DNA from: Membranipora membranacea
Lineage: Eukaryota; Bryozoa; Gymnolaemata; Cheilostomatida; Membraniporidae
DNA: 64,000 bases
Direction of reading: 5' to 3'
Assembly (NCBI GenBank): GCA_914767715.1
Contig: OU612069.1
Location: forward strand, 11,405,387-11,469,386
Part shown: positions 50,001-61,600 of the stretch, piece by piece
Numbering within the stretch: position 1 is the stretch's first letter
How the letters are laid out: each line of letters begins with the position of its first letter
The notes under the pieces: generated by a model
What the model saw: only the letters and a program-made list of their open reading frames with translations
What the model was told of the DNA's origin: nothing
The model's database searches: none
Made by a program: the position numbers and the translations under genes

Positions 50001-50070
50001 TTGCAACTCACCTGTGAAGTCTTCTCTCATCATTGGGACCCTGTTCACATTTTACACAAAGTGAAGGCAT
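41088..50070 (-). CDS. THAP-domain protein, six exons, enclosing the transposase and SGNH genes
   Basis: Exon 1 is 50012-50070 (MPSLCVKCEQGPNDERRLH, ends CAG|GTGAGT, phase 2). Exon 2 is 42770-43022 (SFPKDMDAQVQW, LCSDHFTPDCF, VLPT). Joined, they give a canonical C2CH THAP zinc finger: CxxC, FP, W, CxxH, LPT. Exons 3-6 (42502-42570, 42047-42229, 41780-41848, 41088-41330) all have GT-AG sites and phase 0, total about 291 aa. The tail is Ser/Thr/Gln/Asn-rich. Exons 3 and 5 are both 69 nt and similar. THAP domains bind specific DNA and occur in several transposases. Here the likely role is binding the element's ends or regulating it. Intron 1 is about 7 kb and contains two other genes on the same strand. 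The exon 1 link rests on phase and motif fit. Confidence 0.65.
43500..43530. repeat. 31-base inverted repeat to the middle SGNH exon
   Basis: CACCTATACACACCAGCCAG plus GATTGGGATCAG-type continuation; its perfect inverse is at 44583-44613 inside the presumed middle SGNH exon. Spacing is about 1.05 kb. Confidence 0.85.
44037..45009 (-). CDS. SGNH-hydrolase-like gene
   Basis: The last exon (44037-44441, after acceptor TTATAG) encodes 134 residues with VVQCGGNDLGG (block III, Gly and Asn) and SGDGVHLNDRGMFRF (block V, Asp and His). A probable first exon, 44950-45009, encodes MKHVIITGHSFISRLERYIR with the nucleophile block GHSF and a GTAAGT donor. The Ser, Asn and Asp/His of the family are thus present. 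A middle exon within about 44559-44641 (GTAAGT donor) is likely, but its acceptor and frame are ambiguous, so the full protein is not settled. SGNH proteins are esterases or acyl hydrolases. Similar domains occur as passengers in some invertebrate transposons; the role here is unknown. Confidence 0.65.
45326..45432. repeat. 20-bp tandem repeat
   Basis: Five copies of ATGTTATGTTACATTTATA, nearly perfect, between the SGNH and transposase genes. Confidence 0.9.
45659..48361 (-). CDS. hAT-like RNase H-fold transposase, 900 aa
   Basis: A single uninterrupted frame. Residues about 110-255 are a coiled coil after a Ser-rich run. The catalytic core has a first Asp in NLGWDATSINEKH (about D335) and a second in ISDRAIVNHAV (about D411). 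A CNVH motif follows at about 436-439, and a late Glu in NIVAESILGLTDWLMRK (about E695). This D/D/CxxH/E order is that of hAT-type DDE transposases, which cut and paste DNA and make 8-bp duplications, matching the element ends. The last 90 residues have a tryptophan-rich fold that may bind chromatin. No BED finger is visible, so end recognition may rely on the coiled-coil region or on the THAP protein. Family assignment is by motif only; the lineage looks divergent. Confidence 0.75.
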   Translation of the reverse strand: MSRITADELVDMYKVDSNSSVDHVCNGHAVYLVKHQSYQGAHEALSSINVTYSKNISDLRVLFKTYQRLNKSRQRANGKKVLIEFLSSRYCSSSASSSSSCSSVVDSVSSRDQRREQVKISSLTKQVIDLETENAKLVKNLGELETKLNVTTTKYRSWQCKYFNVKKSKDRLKKQFESAKEEIKKMKNCVVKKTARVHESKVVLKRKSDQSLSQSQAKVKKLSASLKSYDHEISKLDEDLEDLKKAITRVETTLPGGKYNESLRKTVYYCSRKQVPVCHISSVVQFVCENLCEVAPTSLPSVSTVCNMSNEMRCIAMEQAVSVILESEHVNLGWDATSINEKHINEVHINANGKSFLLDVGQLASGTADDYMNHIKYAIEESASVYGKLHKIDVSQVVSQIKSKITSTISDRAIVNHAVIRKLEDYLGHSISELHCNVHPIDSLAIGFRKLCKDFEEEKSYKGTLFGKEAYVVRLVQTISKLKFKQGKGDPSTFSAFFAERKLDKNLIVRYVGNRFHIFFYLCGSIFHLRSQLREFLKDFCVKSVDYRTSIINDMDSDIIVKELEVGGLLGKTVTGPWMKAMYRKKEMVNLDCCGLLQCVVRNLRELIDDPSKLWNRKFNCFDLDNPDDDLVHDSLASGTPDEISLDLAKRAAEVFLKVVERQASRYLVGGELTLLSDVDRAQVSSAPADNIVAESILGLTDWLMRKCSNASSSYVASKTMFAINNTADYLDNSNVDIMLAVKLSRELKERSKVQEHDVCLEIQRRMHVKSQERSNANRNKFTRGVKDCIQDAAKFSSKVKELRPDVSDEKLNRALMYVSDPHCLAGEEFVWIWNEENGDAKRWNYKVEKKIVKNKKIQFEAAYWDSDGSFDQADDITFDLLGFVVDVVEGDVIFCEIAP
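48786..48962. repeat. Palindrome cluster of CTCAGCTGAG words
   Basis: Starts with a near-perfect hairpin, ACAAACAGTCT cAGACTGTTTGT, followed by many overlapping CTCAGCTGAG, TCTCACTCAG and GAGACTCAG palindromes. It lies about 430 bases upstream of the transposase ATG, so it may be a regulatory or binding-site cluster. Confidence 0.6.
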
Positions 50071-50592
50071 CTCTTGTTTAGTATGATTGGAAAGTATGAT
50101 GTATAAAGAAGTTAAGGAAGAAAAGTAGTAGTGCAACAATTAATAATACATGACTAACACTTTACTCAACTTTACCTTTAATGATGTTAACCTTATCGGA
50201 AAGTATCCAATGAAAGAAGGCCACACTGAGTAAAACGACTTCTGAGCCAATCACAATGTTGTAAGAACATGATTGGCTGGAAGGTCGTTTTACTAACAGT
50301 CATGTGACACCCAGCCTTATGGTCTAGATTGATAAAATTCCCAGATCTGAGGCTAAAGTAGGTATCATATTATTGGATAGACAGGAGCACACAATGACCT
50401 ATCTATACTGTTTTTTAAATCTATGGGAAAATCCCATTTTGAGAATTTGTATATACTCTAACAGTGGTCACATCTTCTTCCATTACTACAGATAATTTCA
50501 GTAGTAATACTCCCCAAATTTTCACACCACATGGCAGGATTAGCATGTGGACCAGTAAGTTCAAGATCCAATGGCTGACTAACAGCAGAAAT

Positions 50593-51823
50593 AAACTGAC
50601 GGATTGCAGCAAATAAAGACCGGCCATTCTGTCACTGAGTGGATCTACAGCTTCTTATCTAACAGAGTGCAAAGAACTGTTGTTGATGGTAAAACTTCAA
50701 ATGCTATTATAACGAACACTGGCACCCCCCAGGGCTGCTGTCTGTCTCCCCTTTTGTTCTCCATATATACAAACTGGATTACCTCAAACCTGAGTAATGT
50801 TACAATAATTAAGTACGCAGATGACACTTGCATCATAGGCTGCATAGCTAATCAATCAGATCTCAACTCCTATTTTGATGAAATCCATAGAATTGCTAAA
50901 CAATGTGCTGATTTAAATCTTTTATTAAACCCTACTAAGACCCAGGAAATGATGCTATCCAACCAATATGTTAAACCTTCTACCCCTACACTTGTTTTAA
51001 ATGATACTGCTATTGCTTTTAGTGATAAAGTTAAATATCTTGGTGTATTAGTTGACGATAAGCTGCGTTTTAATGATCATGTGCATGGTATAGTTTCAAC
51101 CGCCTCTCAAAGGATGTATGTAGTCAGGAATTTTGTATTTTTAAGCTCTAAATCACTATCAAATATGCTTTTTAAAAGTTTTATTGTATCACGAATCTCC
51201 TATTGCTTACCCATTATTTTTAAAAGCTTGTATGCTGCTGACAAGCAACGCCTGTGTAAAATTTTCAAGGACGCTATTAAGTTAGGCATTGAACATCCCG
51301 ATATTTATACCATGATGGACAATCAGACACGAACACTGGCCTTACGCTATATTCACGATGAGGATCATTTCATCAATGATTTGTTGAGTAAATGTCCATC
51401 TGGCAGATACCGTACAGTAAAACATAGAAGCTCACTGGGGAGAGACTGTTTTCTGCGTCATATCACTCTTATTTTAAACGAAATACTTTTTTAGACAGAG
51501 ATTTGATTTTTTATTCCAAGTGTCTTCGCTTTTTCTTGCTGATTCAAAGTGCCAGCAATTACACTGTATTTCGCGACTCATTTTTTCTTTTAATAATGCT
51601 GTCAGTGATAGTAATAAAATCCATCCATCCATTCAAGTCAATCTCGCAACGTCATTTGGTAATCAAACTGCCAGATTTTCCGATAAGGAAACCCTTGCCT
51701 CATAAATTTGACAAAAGAGCTAAGTTGACCTGCATTGGTAAATTAAAAAGTGACAAACAGTACATATTGCTGTCCCTGAATTCCCTTCTCTAGCCTTTGG
51801 CAAGGGAAGTTTCAATCAATCAA
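50593..51823 (+). mobile_element. 5'-truncated non-LTR retrotransposon (unit II copy)
   Basis: Orthologous to 7805-9034, with the same truncation point and TCAATCAATCAA tail. The RT frame is 50604-51494 and differs from the unit I copy by only a handful of residues. Confidence 0.85.
50604..51494 (+). pseudogene. Reverse transcriptase fragment, unit II copy
   Basis: 296 codons with GTPQGCCLSPLLFSIYTN and KYADDTCIIG. It is a 5'-truncated remnant like its unit I partner and lacks the endonuclease and fingers. Confidence 0.85.
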
Positions 51824-52636
51824 TTATTACCTACAGACTTACAGAAACACAAGATCAAACAGCTTTCCAATAGTCACTGAGAGTGTTTAGAAGTAACAAG
51901 GCTTGGCAGAATCTTATCTCCTAAATTTAGGATGAGATATGTACAGTTTCTTGAAGAGCAAGAGCAGAAGATTGGTTGTGTCTTTTTGCAGTGAAAAGTG
52001 ACGATTGTTTGCTGCAATATTATCCGTATCATGAGAGTCATCCTAGTATTTGGAAGTTATAAAAGTAAGTCAAGTGGTATTACATTCATATATTGTGTGA
52101 CAGAGTCTGCAGCGAATATAACCTTGATATCCAAGATCAAACTGTCAGCATTTAGGGAAAAATTAAACATATAAGGAAAAATGTCTAAACCAAGCCTTTC
52201 TTCATCACAAACTTTGAAAAATTTGACCAATCATCAAACTTTTATTTTTGAATACCAAGGTTACCCATAACTTTATTTGCCTGAACAAAAAAAAGAGGAT
52301 GTGAAAACTCAAAATACACTCAAAACTCAAAATCATTAACTGTGCGGCATCCCCTTTTTGTCCCCTCTTTATAGGTAGATAAGATATATGTAGTATATGC
52401 ATGTGTGTATAGATTCTCACGGAGTAAGGAAAGATTTTGAAATAATAATATTTAGAAGTGATTCATTATAATGTTTACCACATAAAATATTATATACCCC
52501 TGAGGGCATATAGAGCGGCAAAAGAAAGTATCTGTCCCAGCTGATTAAAACCTGACAGTACAGTTTCTTAGTTCAGATCTTCAATTTTGAGGTGATCGTA
52601 AATATTTCACAATATGGAGCTACGGGTAGAAGCTTA
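51824..52636. other. 3' flank of G2 and empty LTR site
   Basis: Contains the 176 bp (51959-52134) absent from unit I at the LTR insertion, and conserved AATAAA signals for the gene. No other gene seen. Confidence 0.5.
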
Positions 52637-55600
52637 CTATGTTGTGGATAGTTTGAAAATTTTGAAGTTTTTATCATTCCATCCAGCAACAGCCAGCTCA
52701 TCATCTCTCACACTGATATCTTGACAAACAGCGGGGAGCTGATCATGTTTCATCTCGTTCAGTTTTAACCCTGTAAGTAATAACATACACAAGAAATTAA
52801 AATATCTGCTACTGATGATACAATGTTTGGCAGAGACATATTATACATCATACATACATTGTTAATTAGATCAGTTATTTAAAATAAAAAATTCCATTAT
52901 CAATAATTACATAATGATACTATGTGGCGAATATCCAGTGTTGTCATGCAATTATAACTAGACATGTTTTAATTTTTTAAATTACTGCCTAATAGTCTAA
53001 TAATTGTCTCAACAAAACCTATAGACAATACATCACTTGTACGCTTAAACAAATACAACCTGCTTCCTTGTGGCTTGACTTACCTTCAGCACTTAGTATG
53101 TAGATAGTCTTATTACTCAGCCCGCTCACATAGATGAGTCCTCTCTTATCTACAGCTACTCCATAAGCCTTAGGTACCTGATCACATGACCAGATTAGTA
53201 CAGGCTCCTCCTCCTCTCTCACTCTGTACTTGTTAATCATGCACTTCACATTGTCCCATCCTGTGACCAGCAGAGTCTCATCAGGTAGGAAGAGAAGGTT
53301 GTGCAGGATCTTCAGTCCTGAGAGGTGTTTAGTGGAGACAGCAGCTGATCTCCTGTTATACAGTTTGATGTTACAATTACCCTGGTCTTGAACAGCGATG
53401 TACTGAGCTGACACACTCAGGTAAGATGCAAAGTTGAATTTCCAGGGGAAAGAGAAAATCACCTCACTCTGCTTACTGGTCATGTCATAGTTGTATACAG
53501 TTACTGTCTCATCACTTCGTATCCATGATGAGATGAACACTTCACCTCTGTACTCGGTTACTTCAGCTCCAGGATAATTCACTACATGAGTTACCTCACC
53601 ACTCTGTCTGCTGAATATCTTCACACCACCAGCACAGCCCAGCAGTATATCACCGCTCACACTGTGATGATGTACTGAGGTGCATTGTTTATTGTTAGTG
53701 TCATGCTGAGAGAGGAACTTCAGAGCTGACGGGGCAGTTGTTGATGGAGAAGGAGGTGTATTATTTTCCGATGTTTTTGAGTCTGGTGCAGATATGTGAA
53801 AATCAACATCTGAAATAAATACAATAATAATAGATAAAATTATAAAATGATATCACTTTAAATCATTCTATTAGCATTTAATAAAATGTTTGATTAAAGA
53901 TAAGATGACCACAATAGCTATTTATTTCCATGAGGAAAATTGAGAAGCTCTCTAGTATCATTTTTAAAAAATAAAGAAAATTTCTGCTATAGTGATATAG
54001 AATTGTATGTGACATGTATAACTGTAATATGGAATAATGTACCAAAAGTTCACCCTAAATTCCTGCTGAAAAACCTGCGGGCATGTTTTTGGCGACACAT
54101 TAGCCTTAGATCTTTCCAAAGAGTGCTGTTCCTCAAGTATCAGATCATTTTTTGACTTTGATGAGATCAGCTTTTTTTTTTTGCTTACAGAAATAGGAAA
54201 ATACGGCGCAACTACCTTTATTAATTTTAAAAAAATCTATACTTTTTGTTCTGAAATGTTGTGTATGAGTTGTCTTCCTGCTGATAAGTAAATGACAACT
54301 AAAAAATTGTGTTGATTTACCAACAGCTGAGTAATTGATGAGCTTATCATCTTAATTCTTGCCTTAAACTAATATGTGCATAGCAAGTCAACATGTCACA
54401 TATGGGCATCAGTTTGTGATTGAAATTAGGCTGTACCGGTTGGGGAATCACATAGAGTCATATTCTAAGTATATCATAAGTTCGAAGCCTACATTCTGCA
54501 CGATGATACATTTATTTTGATTATCGGTGCTTGAACACCCACAAAACGCTCCCCATGATGCCTTTATTAGATGAAAACATAGAAAAAATTGTCAAACTCA
54601 CCTAAGTGCATTTCGTCAATAAGTACAACAAGCTCGGTTTTATCTTTCTCATTCTGAATGAACTCGGATACTTTCAGCAGAGAAGTTTTCTCATCTATAC
54701 TTTTCTCTATCTCATCAGCTTTCTTCTGTTTCTCAGCTAACTCTTTCTGCATTATTGTTATGGCCTGCCTGGTCTGATGAATATCTGTTTTCAACTGTTT
54801 TAGGTGGGAGTTTTTCTTTGTCAGCTACAACACAAAGGTTATCATCATAATAATAATCATTATGCTCGATGAAATTTGAGTTGCATGAAATGGTGGGATA
54901 TTATATTTATTGTACACCATGACAGGGGTCCAATGAAGTCGTTAGATCAAGCTTTTCGGATTTTACTATTAAAACCTAGAAAACAGAATTGTCTCCTTTT
55001 ATGATCAGAGAAAACCTCGTTTCATTCTTTTGATAGAACAGGGATGAAAAGCGGGAATTTCAAGATTTTAGGAAAGTTTTCTCCCGCCACCAAAGCTTGT
55101 CAAGACAAACTGATTCATAAACTTAAAACTCTTGTTATAAACATTGAATAATGGCCAGATTATTTAACCTAGATTTAGATAGTACATTTTTGGGACTTCT
55201 GATATGGATAAAGAGCCAGGTAAGTTTGAATATCACGGAATATCTTTGCACTGCTGAGACAACCTAGAAAGCTGTATAATCACTTACTTCAATCTTTATC
55301 AGCTGCTGCCATTTCTTCAGCTGCTCCTCTCTCTCAGCGATCAGGTCTTCAACTGGCTCAGCGCCATGACGATTATTCTGTGAAGTACAGCCTCTGTCTG
55401 TAGCAGAACATCTGAAAAAAAAAAAAAAATAAGCTTTCAAGAATCAATCAGCAGAGTCAAATATAGCTGAGGAATATATAGCTATTATGAGTTTCAAGAT
55501 TAGTAACTATTTACTGAGGAAAATGTAAATTAGTCATTACTGATAATATTATTAGTAGGTCTATGGGCCTAATCTACGAACGGAGTGTCCTACATCTGAT

Positions 55601-58600
55601 ATCAAATTCTACCTTATCAATGTGATCAAATATTTCTGAAGTATTTGGCGCCAAAAAAGAGCACCTGCACATTGTTATATTGTGGTGTTGTGTATTGATG
55701 GCAATTACTAATACATCAATAAGACCGATATTGTTTGTGTTTCATGAAGACATTACAGTATTGCTTCTTGCTCCAAACAGGATACAGCACAAAAAGGATG
55801 TGCACAAGAAAACACTGTACCTACAGAGTTATAGGAAATAGGGAGTTGTCTTACATCAAGTATAGTTAAGTCAACTCCAGATCAGGATACACATAATCTG
55901 AATTGGTTGAACTATCAACCTGGATAGGTATGAGAGTAAGTGAACCCTCTTGATTGCAGAAAATGGTTATCAAATTTCCCGCAATGACAGTAATCTCCTT
56001 CACTTTGCTTTTGAGGGCACCAGGGGTGTTTTATCTCGGAGATACAAAGGGTGTTAGAGCCATAGCTCGGAAAACCTCTAATTGGGATTCATCAACAATT
56101 GGTTTAGGAGTGCTAGAACAGATCATGCATTGGGTTGGAATTGAGGGAATTTTATTTGCTTTTCATGTTCCGACTGTTATTCCCATTATTAGGGCTGTAC
56201 CATTAATTTTTGAATATGCACAGTACAATGACCTACCTGAAACAGAGAAACATCTTGCAGTCTTGACACCTGGCTTCTACCAGCCTCTCTGTACAGATTT
56301 TGCATTCTCTTGCGGTGATCTCTAAGAAAACCAACATAAGCTTAGTAAGACAAATTATTAATTGTTCGCTTGTCTGGAAACTGATAGAGGTGTGACACAA
56401 CAAGAAGAAAAAAATGTAATTGCATTGATATTTGGTTGCACCATAAAGGTATTATATACTCTAGCGTGGACAAGTAGTGCTCAAAACGACCCACTGAATT
56501 ATTGTGAAATCCATAACACAACTCAATCTGGTTGTGCATTGCTAGTGCCTGTATCATAAAACTTATAATTGAGAACATAGGTATTGGGCATGGAGATTTA
56601 GATTTTTTGAGCACTCATAGCTATTTTTTTAGAAAGTGTTTCATGTGACACCATGTGGATCACTTGCAGGTGTATTCACTTTCAATTCCATCTTGCAACA
56701 AGTTCTGGTTGTGCATGGAAAGTGCATAGATTGTGCATAAATCATCGACTTTATCATTGAAAATATAAGAGTTGGGCGTACAAATTTAGTTTATGGAACA
56801 CTTATAGCCAGTTTATCAAAGAAATTCACATGTTACACCAATTACAACACTTGTAGGTATTTTTTTCTTTCAGTCAGTATAAAAATACATGAGCTTAAAT
56901 TGCAATGACAAGGCTAGCTAGTTTCTGCCACTTGCCAGGCATTCAACTGGGTCCTGTCTCTCTAGCTAGTTGAGAAGAGTACAGAGGGTCTAATCATATA
57001 ATTTTGTAATATTTCATCTTCAGGTACATATCATAATAGTAAATCTTTTACCCAATGTTATATATACCATCGGTCCAAATCTTTCTAGTTGCACACACCC
57101 CTGCATTCTACTGAATTGTCCAAAATTCTACCCACAACACTGACATGGTTATATAAATGCTAAGAAAGCCGATATAATTTCACTCTCTCACTGCTTTGAG
57201 ATTTTTATGTTTTCAGATATTTCAGGTTTCTCAGCATACCCAAAATAAGAAATAATTTGGGGGGGAGTGTTGAACCCATAAACGTCGCAAACGTAAAAAC
57301 GTTGCAATCTAGCGTTCCACTAACATCCCAATCCCAAAAACGTCGCAACGAAGAGTTTTTATAACGTCGCAAACCCACAAGCGTCGCACTTTTATAAACG
57401 TCGCAATAGCTCGAACCCACTAACGTCGCAAATGTCGCAACTCAACAAAAATGCCGAGTTGTCTTCTCATTAGATGCAAATTGGTGATGATGGTATGTTG
57501 CGAGATATAGATAGGAGCATACAAACTTAAAAACACAGTGGGGAATTGAATATCACCGTTATATATTGTGATATGGATAATTGTTGAGTATTTTTCAGAT
57601 TATTTGAATCATAGTTTTCACTTCCTAGGGTCTTTATTGTTACCTCAGAAACCATTAATGCTGTTATAAAAGGGACTCTAATCAACATCTAGCAGATATA
57701 GTGACATACCAGTTGGTAGAGGAAACAGATCTCAAAACACTATGGGAGTTGAAATATTGAGGATATTGTACCAATTTCTATCAGAGAAAAAATTTGAACT
57801 TACTAGGATCATGATAAAACTATTGTTACCTCAGAATTCATTACTGCTGTCTTATACGGGATGATTATCAAGATTTAGCACAAGAAAGGCGAATATCTGC
57901 ATACATGTCAAGCTTGAAATATACCGTCATATTTGATATAGGCTATGCTTGAAGTGTGCTTTTACACTACTTGGAATACCAGAGATGGGAAAAAAATATT
58001 CATGAACCGCTTCATCTCTTCATGACCTATCCCTTATCTACTGACAAAGGAATTTTTACATCATTCCCAACATGCAACTTTTTGGTTTTCATATAAAGTT
58101 CATGATAATAAAACGGGATACCATATGAAGCATTAGCATACAAAAAGTGGCGATTTTAGAACATTGCATTGCGTTATGGCATTTGCGTTTTCATCACTCT
58201 GTGATCTTGAGTGCTCGAGCAGCTTCGAACAAGATTTTGAGCTGGTCGCTTTCAATTTTTACAGTCTAATAAAAATTTGAATGTACCACGACAGGTTTTA
58301 GAATTAAATGCAGTTTGTAAACTCAAATCCTGGTCGAAGAATTTTGGAAAATGAACAGGAGACCTTGACTGTGGGCTGCAGGTCAATAATAGTGCAATTG
58401 CAAATTTACAGAATTTAATATCGCTTTGTGACCAAGCGGCTCATTGTTAATTACCATGATTATATAATATATGAGTTTCCCTTTGAAATTCAAGTCAAAT
58501 TCTGAATTCTCAATATACTTTGGGAATTCTATAAAGATGCATTATGGGACCGTTATCCTCTTAAATTTTATTGATTTGTTATTGTTTACTCTCTGAAAAA

Positions 58601-61600
58601 GAAGTCTTCCATGTGCTACATCCTGCAAGAGCTTGGCAGACAGTAGCCTGTCTTGACAAGCATTGCTAGAAGGAGAGGGGAATTCCACTGGCAAAGCTTG
58701 TCAAGACATGGTTAGGAACCAGCAGATGAAATTTTTGAGATATCATGATTTGCTTGTTTAGAAATAAGACCAATTGATAAAAGTTGCAGCTCACCTATGC
58801 CTGGATATACCCAAAGACCGTTATCCTACCTCTAAAATTGTAACCAGCCTTTTTTATCTAGCCATAAAGTGAAACAATATCCATCTATTCTACCTATACA
58901 TACAGTGGGCTGCCTACCACCTATGGTATGGAGGAGGGGTCAATGAATAAAACTAAACAAGAGCTAAGCAGATCTGCTGTAGCCATTTCCTACTGATTAT
59001 CCATTGTATTAAATGAATCTAACATGGTCAGCCAGCGCCTATATCATATATTATATAGGACAAAATATTCACAATATTTCCATTGATCAAACTTCACAAT
59101 GAACACGCTCAGGGCTCTCAGATGGTCGTTCATGTACATCTGTCTGTAACCATTGTTCATTTATGTTCAACCAGGGAGAATTGATTTACTTTCGACCATA
59201 ATATTTTATTTCATAAGCAGATGTAGAAAACATAGTTATGAGTTATCCTATTTTATATTGTGAGGGAACAACTCCCATTAAAATGAAAATTGAAAAATTG
59301 TTCCTTATTCGGGGATCGTCGATCGTTACGATGTAACAGCACAAGCTTACATGGTATATGGTATAAAAAAAGTTTGACTTGATTCATCTGGGAAAATCAT
59401 GGGAATAATGTAAAATTTTTATATTGATGGATTAGGCTATGTCAGCAAGAGGGAGAAATATGGCACTCAATCAACCTGTGTCAATACCTCTTGACGACTT
59501 CAATCATTGGCTTAATCAAACATTAAAGTACATTACAAATGGGTATGTCACTATACCTGCTAGATGTCGATTGGTGTCCCTTTTATGACAGCATCAATTG
59601 ATTCTGAGGTAACAATGAAGGCAGTGAAAAAAAAGAATCAAAAAACCTTGAAAATACTCAGCAGTTATCCATAGTACAATATATACCGTTGATATTCGAT
59701 TCCCCACCGTGTTTTGAAAATCCTATGATCCTATCTACTTCTCGCAACAAATCATCATCACCATTTTGCATCAAATGAGAAGACATCTCGGCATTTTTGT
59801 TGAGTTGCGACATTTGCGACGTTAGCGGGTTCGAGCTATTGCGACATTAAAAAAGTTGCAACGTTTGTGGGTTTGTGACGTTATAAAAACCCTTCGTTGC
59901 GACGTTTTTGGGATTGCGACGTTAGTGGAACGCTAGATTGCGACATTTTGACATTTGTGACTTTATTGGGTTCAACAGGGGGGTTGGATGTGATGCAATT
60001 TTCTCCGATGGTTATTTATTTGTAAATTGTAAAGAAGATTTGATGGTAACTTCAACATCATAAACAATGTTGTTTATACGCCTTGTGATAGTTCATTGAT
60101 TTTTGAGATATTTGAAGTCAACGTATATAGGTGTGCATTTGCATAGCGGATGAAACATGATTTATATAAGCTTTTGAGGGACAGTGAAGTAGGATCAACC
60201 TTGATAATTTGTAGCTCCTTTGAAACGACAATAGTTAGAATTTCTAAAACCCTTCCATTGTAAATGGGTTGATGCTATGAAAATAAAACTCTGGCAGTCA
60301 GAAAGTGAGCTGGTGACCATTAGGAGCTTGTAGCAACATCAAATTTAACTTGCAGTGATTTTAGCACCAATCTGAATTGATCCTATTTGACATATCAAAA
60401 AACAACTATATATATAATACACTCAATAAATTAATGATATCAGAAAAGCAAATGTGAATCTTGAATTTATGTACACTGCGAATGCGAATGCGGCAAGCGG
60501 CAAACTTCTACAACTTCTAAACCTTCTACACAGGCTACTTGTCCTTGATTTAATTTAAAATAAAACAAGCCAACTGAGTGTGTAACACAAGTAAGAGAGA
60601 CAGGACCCAGCTAATATGGCTGGCAAGTGACAGTGAAAAAATTAAGCTAGCCTGGTAAGTTCTATTTCATCACAATGATGTGTTTTTGAGGGCCACATTT
60701 TGGCTTATTTTAATGAACAAACGCAGAAATATTTTCCACTGGCTGCAAGTGAAGATACCTGCAAGTGATCAACATAGTACCGCATGAAATTTTTTTTGTG
60801 TATGTGGCTATATGCGCTCTAAAAATCTAAATTTCCATGCTCAATACCTATATTCTCAATGATAAGTTTTAGGATACAGGCACTAGCCGTGCACAACCAG
60901 ATTGCGTTGTGTCACGGATTCCAAAATAATTAATTCGGACAAAAACTGATGCTTTTTTGGTACACATTGTCCACTCTAGAGTATGTATTAACTTATGGGT
61001 GGCACTGAATTGTACTGCGACTTTGGCAACAATAGCATAATGGTTTTTCTTCAGGTTAAAAAATTGTCATTATTTGCTCGATAACGAACTTTATTCAGGT
61101 ATTGAAAGCATGAACCGGGTATCGAAATCTAGTTGCTGTTATCGGATATACCCTGAATTGCTTCTCAACCTGTCATGATTTACATCAAGAAACATGGCTA
61201 GGGAGTAAGAAAAAAGGTTGCACATATTGAGAAGGCGACATGTCCTATATCTCCTAAGACCTACCTTCATAACCAGATGCCTGGTTGTTTACATGGTCTC
61301 TAATATAATCAGAGACGTAACAGATAGGGAACCCATCTTCAGGTAAAGTCACCAGTTTTCTGCAGATCATGCACTGCAGCCGTCCCCTTCCTCCAGCTAA
61401 CTGAACTGTAGCCATAAAAGAGTCAGTTAATATTTGTTGTAATTGAAAATATCATCCACGAGAGTTATCACTGTGTTTGCATGTTTACTGCCAGGCAGTT
61501 ACATTATGAGGCAAATTACAGCTTGCTTACAAAATGTTTTCTTGTTGCTCAGTTGGAATATTATGGAAAGTTAATCTGCGATTCGATACATAAATGATTC

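Larger units (their letters stand above)
40262..50425. mobile_element. 10.2-kb hAT-like DNA transposon carrying transposase, SGNH and THAP genes
   Basis: Flanked by GGAAAATC on both sides (40254-40261 and 50426-50433). Unit I has the single empty site GAGGAAAATCCCATTTTG. The terminal inverted repeats are CATAGATTTAAAAAACAGTATAGATAGG and its inverse, of the CAnnG type usual for hAT. All its recognisable genes are on the minus strand. The MITE at 27519-27910 shares both ends. Length and apparently intact reading frames suggest a potentially autonomous, fairly young copy; activity is inferred. Confidence 0.9.
24737..57216. repeat. Tandem duplication, unit II, enlarged by insertions
   Basis: This unit has the same block order as unit I but is expanded by a MITE (27519-27910), a composite foldback block (29236-33700), a 3.9-kb element (36086-40010) and a 10.2-kb hAT-like element (40262-50425). 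It holds RING exon 2 of G1 and exons 3-7 of G2. Unit I supplies uninterrupted versions of the insertion sites, which is how most boundaries were fixed. Confidence 0.9.
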
